This document shows positions 1 through 8,655 of a stretch of 64,000 nucleotides of DNA, one piece after another; position 1 is the first letter of the stretch; every line of letters starts with the position of its first letter. This DNA is from Balneola vulgaris DSM 17893 (GTDB lineage Bacteria > Bacteroidota > Rhodothermia > Balneolales > Balneolaceae). The stretch lies in assembly GCF_000375465.1 (NCBI RefSeq), contig NZ_AQXH01000001.1:496130-560129 (forward strand), in the 5' to 3' direction. The translations under genes and the position numbers were made by a program. The notes under the pieces were generated by a model. That model was given only the letters and a program-made list of their open reading frames with translations, did not search any database and was not told the origin of the DNA.

Positions 1-316
1 TATGATCTTCGAATTCCATGATTACACCCGGCTGAGTATCATCTTCTGGAATACCCACGGCTACTGCTGATGCAATCCACATTTGAGGGGTCTGAGAATC
101 GATATGTGCATATGCCAATGGAATTAAACCACCGCCTGGAAGTTCAATCTCGTTGCGCTCAACTTGCTCGGCACCCGGAGGGCAAATACTGCTCATCCTC
201 ATTAAGTTTGTATCACCTACACCCGCTTCTAATAATGCGTTATCAAAGGCATTTAAACGCGTATTACCTTCTGCAGCTCCCGAAACTAGACAATACACAT
301 TCGGGGTTTCTACCAT
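1..316 (-). CDS. pdaD: Pyruvoyl-dependent arginine decarboxylase, 3' end cut by window edge
   Basis: This enzyme decarboxylates arginine to agmatine, an entry step to polyamines, using a pyruvoyl group made by self-cleavage. I translated the frame by hand: it contains SGAAEGNTRLNAFDNALLEAG, then the MSSICPPGA segment holding the Ser-Ser self-cleavage site expected in this family. The gene runs off the left edge after about 105 codons; the family is usually 150-195 aa, so roughly the last third is missing. ATG at 316 is taken as the start; an in-frame GTG at 337 would add seven residues and lies 17 nt after the speD stop. It follows speD on the same strand, so the two are probably cotranscribed. 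Confidence 0.88.
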   Translation of the reverse strand, partial: MVETPNVYCLVSGAAEGNTRLNAFDNALLEAGVGDTNLMRMSSICPPGAEQVERNEIELPGGGLIPLAYAHIDSQTPQMWIASAVAVGIPEDDTQPGVIMEFEDH

Positions 317-354
317 TCTGAAACTTGATTTACTCACTGTACTAAAAAATTAAA

Positions 355-759
355 TTACTGATTAATGACTTCGCTGGAAGGCTTAAACAAAAGTCGTTGG
401 CCTTGAGGAACTTTGAATAATCCTCGCTTCATTTCCATACTGGAAGTGTTTTTAGAGGAAAAGGCTTCTTTAAGAAATTCTTGTATTACCCAGGGATCAA
501 TAGTCTCCCCACAGGTAAATATATCAACGGCGGCGTAATTGTATTCGGGCCAGGTATGAATAGCGACATGAGATTCGGCTATTACCACGACGCCACTAAC
601 GCCATAAGGACTAAATTTGTGAAAATTATGTGAGATGATAGTTGCATTCGCTTCTTTCGTAGCGTCCAACATCGACTCTTCGATATACTCTACATCATTA
701 ATCGAAGAGCTTTCACAATCGTAAAACTCAACTAGAATCTGTCGCCCAAGTGCTTCCAA
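355..759 (-). CDS. speD: S-adenosylmethionine decarboxylase proenzyme
   Basis: It makes decarboxylated S-adenosylmethionine, the aminopropyl donor for spermidine. The 134-aa length and start ([12 protein letters not shown]) match the short bacterial class. The self-processing site is Glu62-Ser63 in [11 protein letters not shown], with His68 and Cys83 in FTCGE; these three positions match the numbering known for the Thermotoga enzyme. The start codon is TTG at 759: there is no in-frame ATG between it and the upstream stop at 793-795, and the family begins exactly at M-x-x-LGR. It is followed 17-38 nt later by pdaD, another pyruvoyl enzyme of polyamine synthesis. It is divergent from the E1 gene across a 135-bp spacer. 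Confidence 0.95.
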   Translation of the reverse strand: MEALGRQILVEFYDCESSSINDVEYIEESMLDATKEANATIISHNFHKFSPYGVSGVVVIAESHVAIHTWPEYNYAAVDIFTCGETIDPWVIQEFLKEAFSSKNTSSMEMKRGLFKVPQGQRLLFKPSSEVINQ

Positions 760-894
760 TAGGGTATAAAATAAAATGGTTAATGTTCGCTTTTACAGCT
801 TTGGTTATTAATGTTGAACAGTTATACTTCCCAAAAGTTCAATATTTGTGACCGAGCATAAAGGGATAAAGATACGCATAATTACTAAAACTCA

Positions 895-2877
895 ATGATT
901 AAGACTTCTAAAAAAATCACTACAAAAGAAGCTAGGGAAATATATACCGCACTTCTCTTACCTCGATACATTGAGGAAAAAATGTTGAAGCTTCTGCGAC
1001 AAAACAAGATCAGTAAATGGTTTTCAGGTATAGGGCAAGAAGCTGTAGCCGTTGGGGTTACATTATCTAGCGAAAGTGATGATTACATCTTACCGATGCA
1101 TCGCAATCTTGGGGTATTTACTACACGGAAGGTTCCTTTTTACCCTCTGTTCTGCCAACTATTTGGAAAAGCAGAAGGCTTTAGTAAAGGCCGAGAACGA
1201 TCCTTTCACTTCGGCACTCTTGATCATAACATTGTAGGCATGATTTCACATTTAGCGGCAATGATGCCCGTTGCCGATGGATTGGCCATGGCTCACAAAA
1301 TGAGGAAAAAGAATGCCGTAGCTTTTTCATTTTGTGGAGATGGAGCGACTAGTGAAGGTGATTTCCACGAGGCTTTAAATCTTGCTGCAGTGTGGGAGTT
1401 ACCAGCCATATTCATTATAGAGAATAACGGCTATGGATTATCCACTCCTACTTCAGAACAATATGCTTGCGAAAAGCTATCCGACCGAGCCATTGGTTAT
1501 GGCATGGAGAGCTTCCATATTGATGGTAACAACATCTTTGAAGTGATGGAAACGGTGAAGAAAGCACGTAAACTTGCTCTTAAAGGAAAACCCGTACTTA
1601 TTGAAGCCCAGACATTTAGAATGCGTGGACATGAAGAAGCTTCAGGAACTCATTATGTGCCCGACATCCTATTTGAAAACTGGGCAGCTAAAGATCCCAT
1701 CCTCAGATTTGAAGAATATTTAGAAGCTAATAAGCTACTCAACAAAGAAGAACAGCAAGCTATTAGAGGTCAAATTGAAGAACTCTATAAAGCGGATTTA
1801 GACCGAGCCTTGGTTGCCGACGATCCCATCTTTGATCGAGATACCGAATTAAATGCGGTGTATGCGCCTGCCCCTACTTCTCACCCTTCTCCTTCAAATG
1901 GAAAGGTGGTTGAACGTCGTTTCGTTGATGCTATTCAAGCGGGACTTAAACAAGCTTTTGAAGAAGATGATACTACCATCATTATTGGGCAGGATATCGC
2001 TGAATATGGTGGTGTTTTTAAAATCACCGAAGGGTTTTTAGATGCTTTTGGGAAAGATCGAGTTCGCAATACTCCTATTATTGAATCAGGGGCACTTGGT
2101 GCGGCATTAGGACTTGCCTATGCTGGTTTCAAACCTGTGGTAGAAATGCAGTTTGCAGATTTTATATCCTGTGGATTCAACCAAATCGTGAATAACATCG
2201 CAAAATCACATTACCGTTGGAGCCCTGCTGTTAATTTAACTATTCGTGCACCTCATGGTGCTGGTGTAGGCGCGGGTCCGTTTCATTCGCAGTCGCCCGA
2301 AGGCTGGTTTATGCAGATACCAGGACTTAAAGTCGTAGTACCTGCAACGGTTGAAGATGCCCAAAACATGGTGTACAGCTCTATAATCGATCCCAACCCG
2401 GTGCTCATTTTCGAACATAAGAAACTATATCGCAGTTTACGCAGTGATGTATCTACCCATGCTACTTATGAACCTTTAGGTAAAGCGAAAGTGCGTAAAG
2501 AAGGCTCGGATGCTACCGTCTTTGCATTCGGAATGGGAGTGCATTGGGCTCTTGAAACAGCTGAAGTTTTAGAAAAGGAAGGTATTTCAATTGAAGTGGT
2601 TGACCTCAGAACCTTACTCCCATTAGATATTGAGACCATTCAGAAGTCAGTACAGAAAACCCACCGCGCTATATTATTGCAGGAAGTATCACTTACGATG
2701 GGACCTATGGCTGAAATTTCAGCGCTCATTTCTGAGTATTGTTTCGAGTATTTGGATGCACCCGTTATTCGTTGCGGGGCTTTAGACATGCCTATCCCCT
2801 TTAACAAGAACCTTGAAGAAGAGTTTTTAAAGAGAAATATTTTCGAACAAAAAATTCGAGACTTAGTTAAGTATTAG
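895..2877 (+). CDS. 2-oxoacid dehydrogenase E1, alpha and beta subunits fused
   Basis: This is the thiamine-diphosphate decarboxylase component of a 2-oxoacid dehydrogenase complex (branched-chain 2-oxoacid or pyruvate; the sequence does not decide). Residues 1-325 are the alpha part, with the thiamine-diphosphate motif GDG at 148-150 and NN at 177-178. From about 338 the beta part follows (VVERRFVDAI, then GQDIAEYGGVFK and the C-terminal transketolase half). In many bacteria these are two genes; here they form one 660-aa chain. No E2 or E3 gene is adjacent, so the partners must be encoded elsewhere. A 30-nt gap separates it from the PH-domain gene downstream. Single-chain alpha-beta E1 is common in Bacteroidota-like lineages. 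Confidence 0.93.
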   Translation: MIKTSKKITTKEAREIYTALLLPRYIEEKMLKLLRQNKISKWFSGIGQEAVAVGVTLSSESDDYILPMHRNLGVFTTRKVPFYPLFCQLFGKAEGFSKGRERSFHFGTLDHNIVGMISHLAAMMPVADGLAMAHKMRKKNAVAFSFCGDGATSEGDFHEALNLAAVWELPAIFIIENNGYGLSTPTSEQYACEKLSDRAIGYGMESFHIDGNNIFEVMETVKKARKLALKGKPVLIEAQTFRMRGHEEASGTHYVPDILFENWAAKDPILRFEEYLEANKLLNKEEQQAIRGQIEELYKADLDRALVADDPIFDRDTELNAVYAPAPTSHPSPSNGKVVERRFVDAIQAGLKQAFEEDDTTIIIGQDIAEYGGVFKITEGFLDAFGKDRVRNTPIIESGALGAALGLAYAGFKPVVEMQFADFISCGFNQIVNNIAKSHYRWSPAVNLTIRAPHGAGVGAGPFHSQSPEGWFMQIPGLKVVVPATVEDAQNMVYSSIIDPNPVLIFEHKKLYRSLRSDVSTHATYEPLGKAKVRKEGSDATVFAFGMGVHWALETAEVLEKEGISIEVVDLRTLLPLDIETIQKSVQKTHRAILLQEVSLTMGPMAEISALISEYCFEYLDAPVIRCGALDMPIPFNKNLEEEFLKRNIFEQKIRDLVKY

Positions 2878-2907
2878 ACATCATCATTCAACTTAATTTC
2901 TATTCGT

Positions 2908-3285
2908 ATGGGACTTTTATCTGGATTAATGGGAAATGCTGGAGAAGCAGATTCCGAAAAGCTACAAGAAGAGTATCAGGAACTCTTAATTGAAGGCGAA
3001 GACATTGAAATAGGTTTTCAGCTTATTCGAGATGTGTTCATATTCACCAACAAGCGCCTCATTCTGGTAAATAAGCAAGGTGTAACGGTTAATAAAGTGG
3101 AATATCTTTCCATTGCTTACAACAGCATTTCACGATTTAGTATCGAAAGCACAGGGCACTTTGATCTTGAAGCGGAGCTTAAGATTTGGATATCCAGCGA
3201 GCAGATGCCTAGCGTCACTAAAGAGTTCAACAAAAAGGTAAATATCTATAAGGTACAGCAGCTGCTAGCTCAATATGTGCTGTAA
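2908..3285 (+). CDS. Bacterial PH-domain protein (bPH_1/DUF1696-like)
   Basis: A 125-aa soluble protein of unknown role. After a short N-terminal helix it shows the bacterial pleckstrin-homology pattern: IEIGFQLIRDVFIFTNKRLIL, then a KVEYLSIAYNSISRFSIE strand pair, a LKIWI strand and a C-terminal helix (VQQLLAQYVL). The family forms small beta-sandwich oligomers; no reaction is established. No signal peptide or membrane segment is visible. It begins 30 nt after the E1 gene and may share its transcript, although there is no functional link I can name. Confidence 0.8.
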   Translation: MGLLSGLMGNAGEADSEKLQEEYQELLIEGEDIEIGFQLIRDVFIFTNKRLILVNKQGVTVNKVEYLSIAYNSISRFSIESTGHFDLEAELKIWISSEQMPSVTKEFNKKVNIYKVQQLLAQYVL

Positions 3286-3356
3286 ACTTTCAGCTTAGCA
3301 CGGGTTGGGAAAACAACATTCTTTAATCGCCTACCCGCTGTACCGTTGCTTTAATA

Positions 3357-3424
3357 ATTGATACAAAGATACTTGCTTCATTATTTTTGAAACTAATTGC
3401 ATTGTTTCATTATTTTTGATACAA
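3357..3424 (+). promoter_or_regulatory. Repeat-rich upstream region of the satD pair
   Basis: Two 14-bp direct repeats (TTCATTATTTTTGA at 3377-3390 and 3406-3419, spaced 29 bp) lie just before the satD start. A TTGATACAA word occurs at 3358-3366 and 3416-3424, and TGAAAC/GTTTCA form an inverted pair at 3388-3393 and 3404-3409. This looks like an operator overlapping the promoter; the regulator is unknown. Confidence 0.4.
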
Positions 3425-3430
3425 TAAAGC

Positions 3431-4072
3431 ATGTCTAGAAAAAAGAACCTATATCCTATTCTTATGGGGGATGTGGTATCAAGTGCCACCTACGATGCCC
3501 AATCTCTTAGTAAGCAGTTAAAAGCATTGGTACATGCCGTTAATGAAGACCATTCAGCCGATATACAGTCTCCATTCACCATTACTTTAGGAGATGAATT
3601 TCAGGGGGTTACCCAATCGCTAGAGGCTACCATTGCTATTTTGTTCAGCTTCGAAGAGGAGTGCTTAAGACAAGAACTGCCCTTTAAACTGCACTATGCT
3701 TTCCATATTGGTAAGATAGACACCCCTATCAACCCTGATATTGCTTATGAGATGATGGGCGAAGGGTTAACAACAACTCGGGAAATACTGACCAATAAGA
3801 AGAGAAATAGGCTGCGTTTTGAGTTTCTACTTCAGGATAAACAACAGACCTTACAGCTCAATCGCCTTTTTGAAGTGCTAGATGCACTCATTTTAAACTG
3901 GAAACAAGAAGACTTCCCTCTTATTCTAGATATGATAGAAAATGAAAATAATGCAGAGGTTGGGGAACTGCATAACAAGAATAGAGACCAAATTTGGAAG
4001 AGGCGCAAAACTCTAATGATAAATGAGTATAATCAGCTTAAAGCATTTATAAGAGATTATGTGAGAGAATGA
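3431..4072 (+). CDS. SatD family protein
   Basis: A 213-aa cytoplasmic protein of the SatD family, named from a streptococcal acid-tolerance locus and without a proven biochemical role. The N-terminal MGDVVSS motif, the ITLGDEFQG motif near residue 50 and the LHYAFHIGKIDTPIN strand region are characteristic. The C-terminal 60 residues are helical and basic (NRDQIWKRRKTLM), as in relatives with a possible DNA-binding C-terminal part. It overlaps the following membrane-protein gene by 4 nt, the usual pairing of SatD genes with a small membrane-protein gene. The repeats immediately upstream suggest dedicated control. Confidence 0.8.
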   Translation: MSRKKNLYPILMGDVVSSATYDAQSLSKQLKALVHAVNEDHSADIQSPFTITLGDEFQGVTQSLEATIAILFSFEEECLRQELPFKLHYAFHIGKIDTPINPDIAYEMMGEGLTTTREILTNKKRNRLRFEFLLQDKQQTLQLNRLFEVLDALILNWKQEDFPLILDMIENENNAEVGELHNKNRDQIWKRRKTLMINEYNQLKAFIRDYVRE

Positions 4073-4407
4073 TGTACGCAGATATGATCGTAGCTTGGTT
4101 AGTGATGGAAGTGATCGTCAATATCATATTCTTGGTCATTAACCCGTGGCTAGGACCTACAACAACTACTTTCCGTTCGTTTTTTAAAGGCGTACTAGAA
4201 CGCATCTTCTTATCGGTAGGCATACTTTCAGGCTTCCCTCATGTAATAACCGCTTTCGGGGCACTCAAAATTGGTACTCGACTGCATGAAGAGAAAAACT
4301 CCCAGATTTCTAACGACTACTTCCTAGTTGGCAACTTCATCTCCCTCCTTTTTGTGATTCTATATGTATGGGTGTGCCAACAATATTTTGGATGGGTTAT
4401 TAGCTAA
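4069..4407 (+). CDS. Small integral membrane protein paired with SatD
   Basis: A 112-aa protein with about three hydrophobic segments: residues 5-28 (MIVAWLVMEVIVNIIFLVINPWL), 46-65, and 88-108 (FISLLFVILYVWV). I do not recognise a named family. The ATG overlaps the satD stop by 4 nt, which implies translational coupling and a shared job with SatD. No catalytic motif is visible. Confidence 0.7.
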   Translation: MMYADMIVAWLVMEVIVNIIFLVINPWLGPTTTTFRSFFKGVLERIFLSVGILSGFPHVITAFGALKIGTRLHEEKNSQISNDYFLVGNFISLLFVILYVWVCQQYFGWVIS

Positions 4408-4483
4408 CACCATTTACAAATTTTATATAACCTGCATGGAGCTAATGAGTAGAAGCGCTTCAAAATTATAACTCTAAGAAATA

Positions 4484-5620
4484 ATGATGCGAACAATTGT
4501 ACTATTAGTGACTCTGTTTTGGGTGCAGACTTCCACCTTAGACGCGAGACAACATTCAACAAGCTCCTTTCAACAAACGGTACAGGAGGTAATACAAACT
4601 GAAGTTCAAAATGATTCTACCTTAGCTGGAATCATCGTTCATGTAGAGGCCCCAAAACAAGGGGTATCTTTATCACAATCGGCGGGGGTGCGCTACTGGG
4701 ATGGCCCTGAACTCAATCCTAAAGCACCAGTTAGGATCGCAAGTAACACCAAAACCTATACCGCGGCAGCCATATTAAGACTGTACGAACAGGGATTATT
4801 GAAACTAGATGACTCTATTGAAGAATATATAAGCAAAGGGCATCTACAACTCTTGAAGAATGATGGGTATCACACGGAGCAAATTACAATTCGCCACCTA
4901 CTCACTCATACCTCTGGGATGGTGGATCATGCCGCTACTCAGACCTATCTATCCAAAGTATTTGACGATCCTAGCTTCCGTTGGACACGAAGTATGCAAA
5001 TTAAAGGGGCTGTAGACTGGGGTGATCCATTATTCGAAATCGGCCAGGGCTTCAGCTACTCAGATACAGGGTATCTATTACTGGGTGAGATTATTGAGAA
5101 GATTACGGGTAAATCCCTTGGTGAAGCATTTCATCAGCTTTTAAAGTTCGATGAACTCGGTATTCAATCTACTTGGCAGGAAAGCATTCAAGACAAACCT
5201 AGCCAAGCACTTCCTAGAGCTCACCAATATTTCAATGAACTTGATACCTACAACTTTGATCCTTCTTTGGATCTTTATGGGGGTGGTGGGTTAGCTGCAA
5301 CCGCTGCTGATATGGCTCATTTTTATCAAGCCTTATTTAATCATCGAGTATTTGATGATACCTCTACATTAGAACTGATGATAAAATCGGTTCCCCTACC
5401 AGAGGATGCAGAGCGATCTATGGACTACCGAATGGGCATTTATACTTTTGAAGTTGCTGGCGAACAGGTTTATGCTCATGCTGGCTTTTGGGGCACTCAA
5501 GTAGTGTATGTCCCCTCTTTGAATGCGAGTGTGGCAGTTGTGACCACTCAGTTCGGTAAAAGCAAAACCATATTTGAACTTACCAGTGCACTTATCACAG
5601 AGTTAAAGAGCCTTCGATAG
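4484..5620 (+). CDS. Exported serine hydrolase, class C beta-lactamase-like fold
   Basis: A 378-aa protein with an N-terminal signal peptide (hydrophobic residues 4-17, cleavage probably near Ala21). It carries the penicillin-binding-protein motifs: S-x-x-K at Ser87-Asn-Thr-Lys90, a Tyr-Ser-Asp motif in FSYSDTGYL in the position of YxN, and HAG near the C-terminus (YAHAGFWGT) in place of KTG. Such proteins act in the periplasm as peptidases, esterases or amidases; the substrate cannot be read from sequence. It stands alone, with a converging polymerase gene downstream across a palindrome-rich spacer. Confidence 0.88.
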   Translation: MMRTIVLLVTLFWVQTSTLDARQHSTSSFQQTVQEVIQTEVQNDSTLAGIIVHVEAPKQGVSLSQSAGVRYWDGPELNPKAPVRIASNTKTYTAAAILRLYEQGLLKLDDSIEEYISKGHLQLLKNDGYHTEQITIRHLLTHTSGMVDHAATQTYLSKVFDDPSFRWTRSMQIKGAVDWGDPLFEIGQGFSYSDTGYLLLGEIIEKITGKSLGEAFHQLLKFDELGIQSTWQESIQDKPSQALPRAHQYFNELDTYNFDPSLDLYGGGGLAATAADMAHFYQALFNHRVFDDTSTLELMIKSVPLPEDAERSMDYRMGIYTFEVAGEQVYAHAGFWGTQVVYVPSLNASVAVVTTQFGKSKTIFELTSALITELKSLR

Positions 5621-5649
5621 TGACTCTGTTTTAGTTTACCTACTACCGC

Positions 5650-5677
5650 TAGTCCCTAACGTCCTCGTTGGGGACTA
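5650..5677. repeat. Long perfect-stem palindrome in a convergent spacer
   Basis: A 12-bp stem (TAGTCCCTAACG pairing with CGTTGGGGACTA, one G-T wobble) closes a 4-nt loop TCCT. It lies between two converging genes. Neither side has a T-run, so it is not a standard intrinsic terminator; it may be a repetitive extragenic palindrome or a terminator of another kind. A weaker related string, CCCAATGGGGACCTCAGTCC, follows at about 5718-5737. Confidence 0.6.
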
Positions 5678-5729
5678 CACCCTACGCCCATCCATTCAGC
5701 ACTACAGAATTCCGCTCCCAATGGGGACC

Positions 5730-7076
5730 TCAGTCCTCGGTATTACGCTCTAAGAAGTGTGTTTTCCCGGTTACTCTATGCAGTGTATGGGCCTTAACCA
5801 CCGATCGTTTCCCATACTTGTTATTAATCACATCCATAGCTTGAAGACGATCTAAAGCATCGGCTTCGTCCACATAAAATAGATTCATTTGCTGGGTTTT
5901 GTCTATCTCTTTGGTGCCTATCATCAAGTTTCTGATTTCCACCCCGTGATTACAAGCCACTGTTAGTGCGGGCAACACTTTGTTCATACATGCCTCAAAT
6001 ACGTGTTGATCTACATTGGTGTAACCGTCGGTTACAAACCGGAAACCCACTCCCGCTTTATTAGGATCGTTGAACCCAAACATACCACTAAAACTATTGG
6101 CTCGGATACCATACCCTCGCATTCGGTAACACACTTGTTCTATCGCGATGGCAAACTCTCCCTTGATGCGCTCTAAGTCGCAGCAACCCTCTGAAAATGT
6201 ATGTCCATAGCTCACGCCCCATTTAGGTTCGTAGTTATCATTTTCCTCCAACACACGTGCTTTATCCTTTCCCGTGATGGTTACATATAACATGGATCCA
6301 AAATTGGCACCGAAAATTCGCTTGAAGGTATCAATGCTTCCATGTTCAACCACATCGCCAATGGTTTCAAAGCCTTCTGCTCTAAGATGCTCGAAGCGTC
6401 TTCCTCCAACTCCCCACACCTCGCTAAGAGGCAATGGATGTATATAGGCTTTCTCAGCTTCGTCGTCCATTAATAAAGAAATACCACGAGGTTTATCTAG
6501 GCTACTACAGAGCTTAGCATAGGTCTTGGATCGAGCGATCCCAAGGGCTCCATATAATCGTGTTTTATCAAAAATTTCCTGTTGAAGTCGAACTGCAAAA
6601 TCCCTGATTTCCTGCTCGGGTTTATCTTTCATGAAAGTGAGATCCATGAAGTACTCATCCATCGAATAGCGCTCAATTTTATGCGAGAACTTCTTCATGA
6701 TATGATGCACCTGCTTAGAAATTGCCGTGTAAGCCGCATAATCCACTTGTAACATACACACAAAGGGACAAAGCTGATAAGCCTCAAAAGCACTCATGCC
6801 TGTCTTTATACCGAAAGCACGGGCCTCATACGAAGAGGTAGCCACAATGCCCTTTACCGTACCATCCGTTTTGCGCCATCCACCTATAATCAAAGGCAAG
6901 CCGTACATGCGCTTGCGCAACTGTTCAACCTGCGCATAAAAACATGCGAAGTCGAAATGAAGATATAATCGCTCTTTATCTGAACGATGTTGATGCTCGG
7001 CATATACCGTGTTATACAGCGTAATGCGATGTACATCCTCTTCGGGTTGATATGCGAAATCCTTCTTCTTTTTCAT
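5730..7076 (-). CDS. Y-family translesion DNA polymerase
   Basis: A 448-aa lesion-bypass polymerase of the DinB/UmuC group. The first catalytic aspartate is Asp42 in HFDFACFYAQVEQ and the second motif is Ser-Met-Asp140-Glu141 in RYSMDEYFMDL. A helix-hairpin-helix-like segment follows (LSEVWGVGGRRFEHL), then the little-finger domain. Near residue 400 QMNLF resembles a sliding-clamp binding peptide (Q-L-x-L-F type). The N-terminus has about 30 extra residues before the palm. It is divergent from a 201-aa gene across 70 bp and near an HMCES gene, so a DNA-damage cassette is likely. It differs enough from textbook DinB that I give no symbol. Confidence 0.92.
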   Translation of the reverse strand: MKKKKDFAYQPEEDVHRITLYNTVYAEHQHRSDKERLYLHFDFACFYAQVEQLRKRMYGLPLIIGGWRKTDGTVKGIVATSSYEARAFGIKTGMSAFEAYQLCPFVCMLQVDYAAYTAISKQVHHIMKKFSHKIERYSMDEYFMDLTFMKDKPEQEIRDFAVRLQQEIFDKTRLYGALGIARSKTYAKLCSSLDKPRGISLLMDDEAEKAYIHPLPLSEVWGVGGRRFEHLRAEGFETIGDVVEHGSIDTFKRIFGANFGSMLYVTITGKDKARVLEENDNYEPKWGVSYGHTFSEGCCDLERIKGEFAIAIEQVCYRMRGYGIRANSFSGMFGFNDPNKAGVGFRFVTDGYTNVDQHVFEACMNKVLPALTVACNHGVEIRNLMIGTKEIDKTQQMNLFYVDEADALDRLQAMDVINNKYGKRSVVKAHTLHRVTGKTHFLERNTED

Positions 7077-7146
7077 GATTTATTTAGCCAACTATTGATA
7101 TGTACAAAATATGTGTATAGTTTAAAACCACCAAATAAAGAAGGTC
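7077..7146. promoter_or_regulatory. Shared divergent promoter region of the polymerase cassette
   Basis: This 70-bp AT-rich spacer must hold the promoters of both the polymerase and the 201-aa gene. It contains TATGTACAAAATATGTGTATA, a partly repeated GTAC/GTGTA string that could be an SOS-type operator. No known box is matched with certainty. Confidence 0.4.
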
Positions 7147-7752
7147 ATGAATAAGTTCCCCATTGTAGACATGTTAGCATTTTTTTGCCGCTATAATCGC
7201 CTAGCGAAGCCTGCGTGGAGACCACAATATGTGCGGCAAGTAGCGCAGATTCGTTCCTGTTATAGCAAGGTTAAAGGAGGAATCCGAACTTCTTATTACA
7301 GTGTAGAAACCAAAGACGGAGAAATCATTGAACTGGAGTTCAACCAAGAAGAATTATTATGGAGTTTGGATGACAAACGACAAAAAGAAGGCCTTCGGGT
7401 AGATCGGGTATTGGTACATGTAAAAAGACACAAACATCAACCTTCAGATGCACATCGACTACAGCCTATTCGTTTTGAGGTACTCCCAGTTTCTGAAATA
7501 GAACGGCCTTCGCCCTTAGAGCTTCCCCTTATAGAGCGCATGGCCCCCTTCCGCTTTCAACGGCGAAAAGCTGGCTCTACTCAAGTACATCATATTGAAA
7601 CCAAACACCTCGAAAACACCATGATTACCAAACACCTGCATTATGTAGTAGAAGATATCGATCAACGCTTCTACCACCTAGTGTACACCCTCGATCAAAT
7701 GGACTGGCGTTTTATGCAGGAGGTGGACCGAGAGTTCTTCTTTGTGCGATGA
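7147..7752 (+). CDS. Unknown protein divergent from the Y-family polymerase
   Basis: A 201-aa basic, soluble protein. Residues 46-75 form strands (SYYSVETKDGEIIELEF) and the rest is rich in Arg, His and Lys (for example LVHVKRHKHQPSDAHRL), which suggests nucleic-acid contact. The strand pattern resembles small domains found beside DNA polymerase Y genes (DUF6504-like), but the match is weak and I do not assign a family. It shares a 70-bp divergent promoter region with the polymerase and is followed 48 nt later by the converging HMCES gene, so a role in translesion synthesis or repair is the best guess. Confidence 0.75.
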   Translation: MNKFPIVDMLAFFCRYNRLAKPAWRPQYVRQVAQIRSCYSKVKGGIRTSYYSVETKDGEIIELEFNQEELLWSLDDKRQKEGLRVDRVLVHVKRHKHQPSDAHRLQPIRFEVLPVSEIERPSPLELPLIERMAPFRFQRRKAGSTQVHHIETKHLENTMITKHLHYVVEDIDQRFYHLVYTLDQMDWRFMQEVDREFFFVR

Positions 7753-7800
7753 ATAGAAATGCTGAAGGGCTTAGCTGCAATACATGGAAGTTCAAACCCA

Positions 7801-8511
7801 TCAAAACAACCCTGCTTTCTGAATAAGCCCTGGGTGATTATTCCGAACGTTGCCAACCTCTTTGCTTACGATTTGTGCTTCAAGTGCATCATCGGGGTAA
7901 GGACGCAATAGATCGAGTAAATAGTCATCGGTATGCACGGGATTCAACCAATCGTCAAATTCACTGGGATGAAGAAAAGCAGGCATCCGATCATGAATGT
8001 CTTCCATTAACTCGTTGGGACGTGTGGTAATTACCGAGTAAGTGGGTATGCCCTCCATTCCTTCCACATTTATTGTTGAAAATAAACCAGCTGTAGCCAA
8101 CAACTTCCCGTCTTTATCTCGAATGTAGAAAGGGGTTTTATTTCCTTTACTTCCCTTCCACTCATAGAAACCCATCATGGGCACCAAACACCGTCGTTGT
8201 TGAAAGGCTTTGGTCCACATTGGTTTTTTGGTCAAACTATCATCACGCGTATTAATAGGCGCAAAACTTTTTTGGCCAGCCTTAGGTTTCCAGCCTATAA
8301 ATCCCCAGCTCATCGCCTCAATTACTCGCTCACCATCGTCGTTCACATAAGCCACCGGCATTCGTTGTGTAGGTGCCACATTGAAGTTAGCAAACACCCC
8401 CTCTTCCGTGTATTCATCCAATGAATACGGAGTTTTGCTTTTATCCACGGCGTTAAGAAAATCTTCGAGCTCTTGTAGCTCATTAAAGCTGAGGGTGTAC
8501 CTACCACACAT
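7801..8511 (-). CDS. SOS response-associated peptidase, YedK/HMCES family abasic-site protein
   Basis: Proteins of this family form a covalent thiazolidine link between Cys2 and abasic sites in single-stranded DNA, shielding them until repair. The 236-aa sequence starts MCGRYTLS, leaving Cys2 as the new N-terminus after Met removal. The other active-site residues are visible: Asn87 in APINTRDDSL, Glu117 in GFYEWKG and His173 in IHDRMPAFL. Length and motif order fit the family. It converges on the 201-aa gene and lies within 1 kb of the Y-family polymerase, which also acts at damaged templates. A 189-bp spacer separates it from the divergent membrane protein. Confidence 0.95.
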   Translation of the reverse strand: MCGRYTLSFNELQELEDFLNAVDKSKTPYSLDEYTEEGVFANFNVAPTQRMPVAYVNDDGERVIEAMSWGFIGWKPKAGQKSFAPINTRDDSLTKKPMWTKAFQQRRCLVPMMGFYEWKGSKGNKTPFYIRDKDGKLLATAGLFSTINVEGMEGIPTYSVITTRPNELMEDIHDRMPAFLHPSEFDDWLNPVHTDDYLLDLLRPYPDDALEAQIVSKEVGNVRNNHPGLIQKAGLF

Positions 8512-8655
8512 TTGAACCTCTTTGAATTAATATTAACATAAGTATAGCACAACCCTTCCACTATTTCCAAAGTCCATTATACTCATTTCTATTAGCACAA
8601 TAACCCCTCAACCTGCATCGGTAAAATTAATAGTTGATTATTGAAACTAAATTAT

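Noticed and set aside
3298-3350. Imperfect hairpin after the PH-domain gene as terminator
   Set aside because: The arms (GCACGGGTTGGG and CGCCTACCCGCTGT) are mismatched, far apart and lack a T-run.
8343-8570. Overlapping minus-strand 75-aa frame upstream of the HMCES gene
   Set aside because: It overlaps the start of the HMCES gene in another frame and shows no coding pattern.
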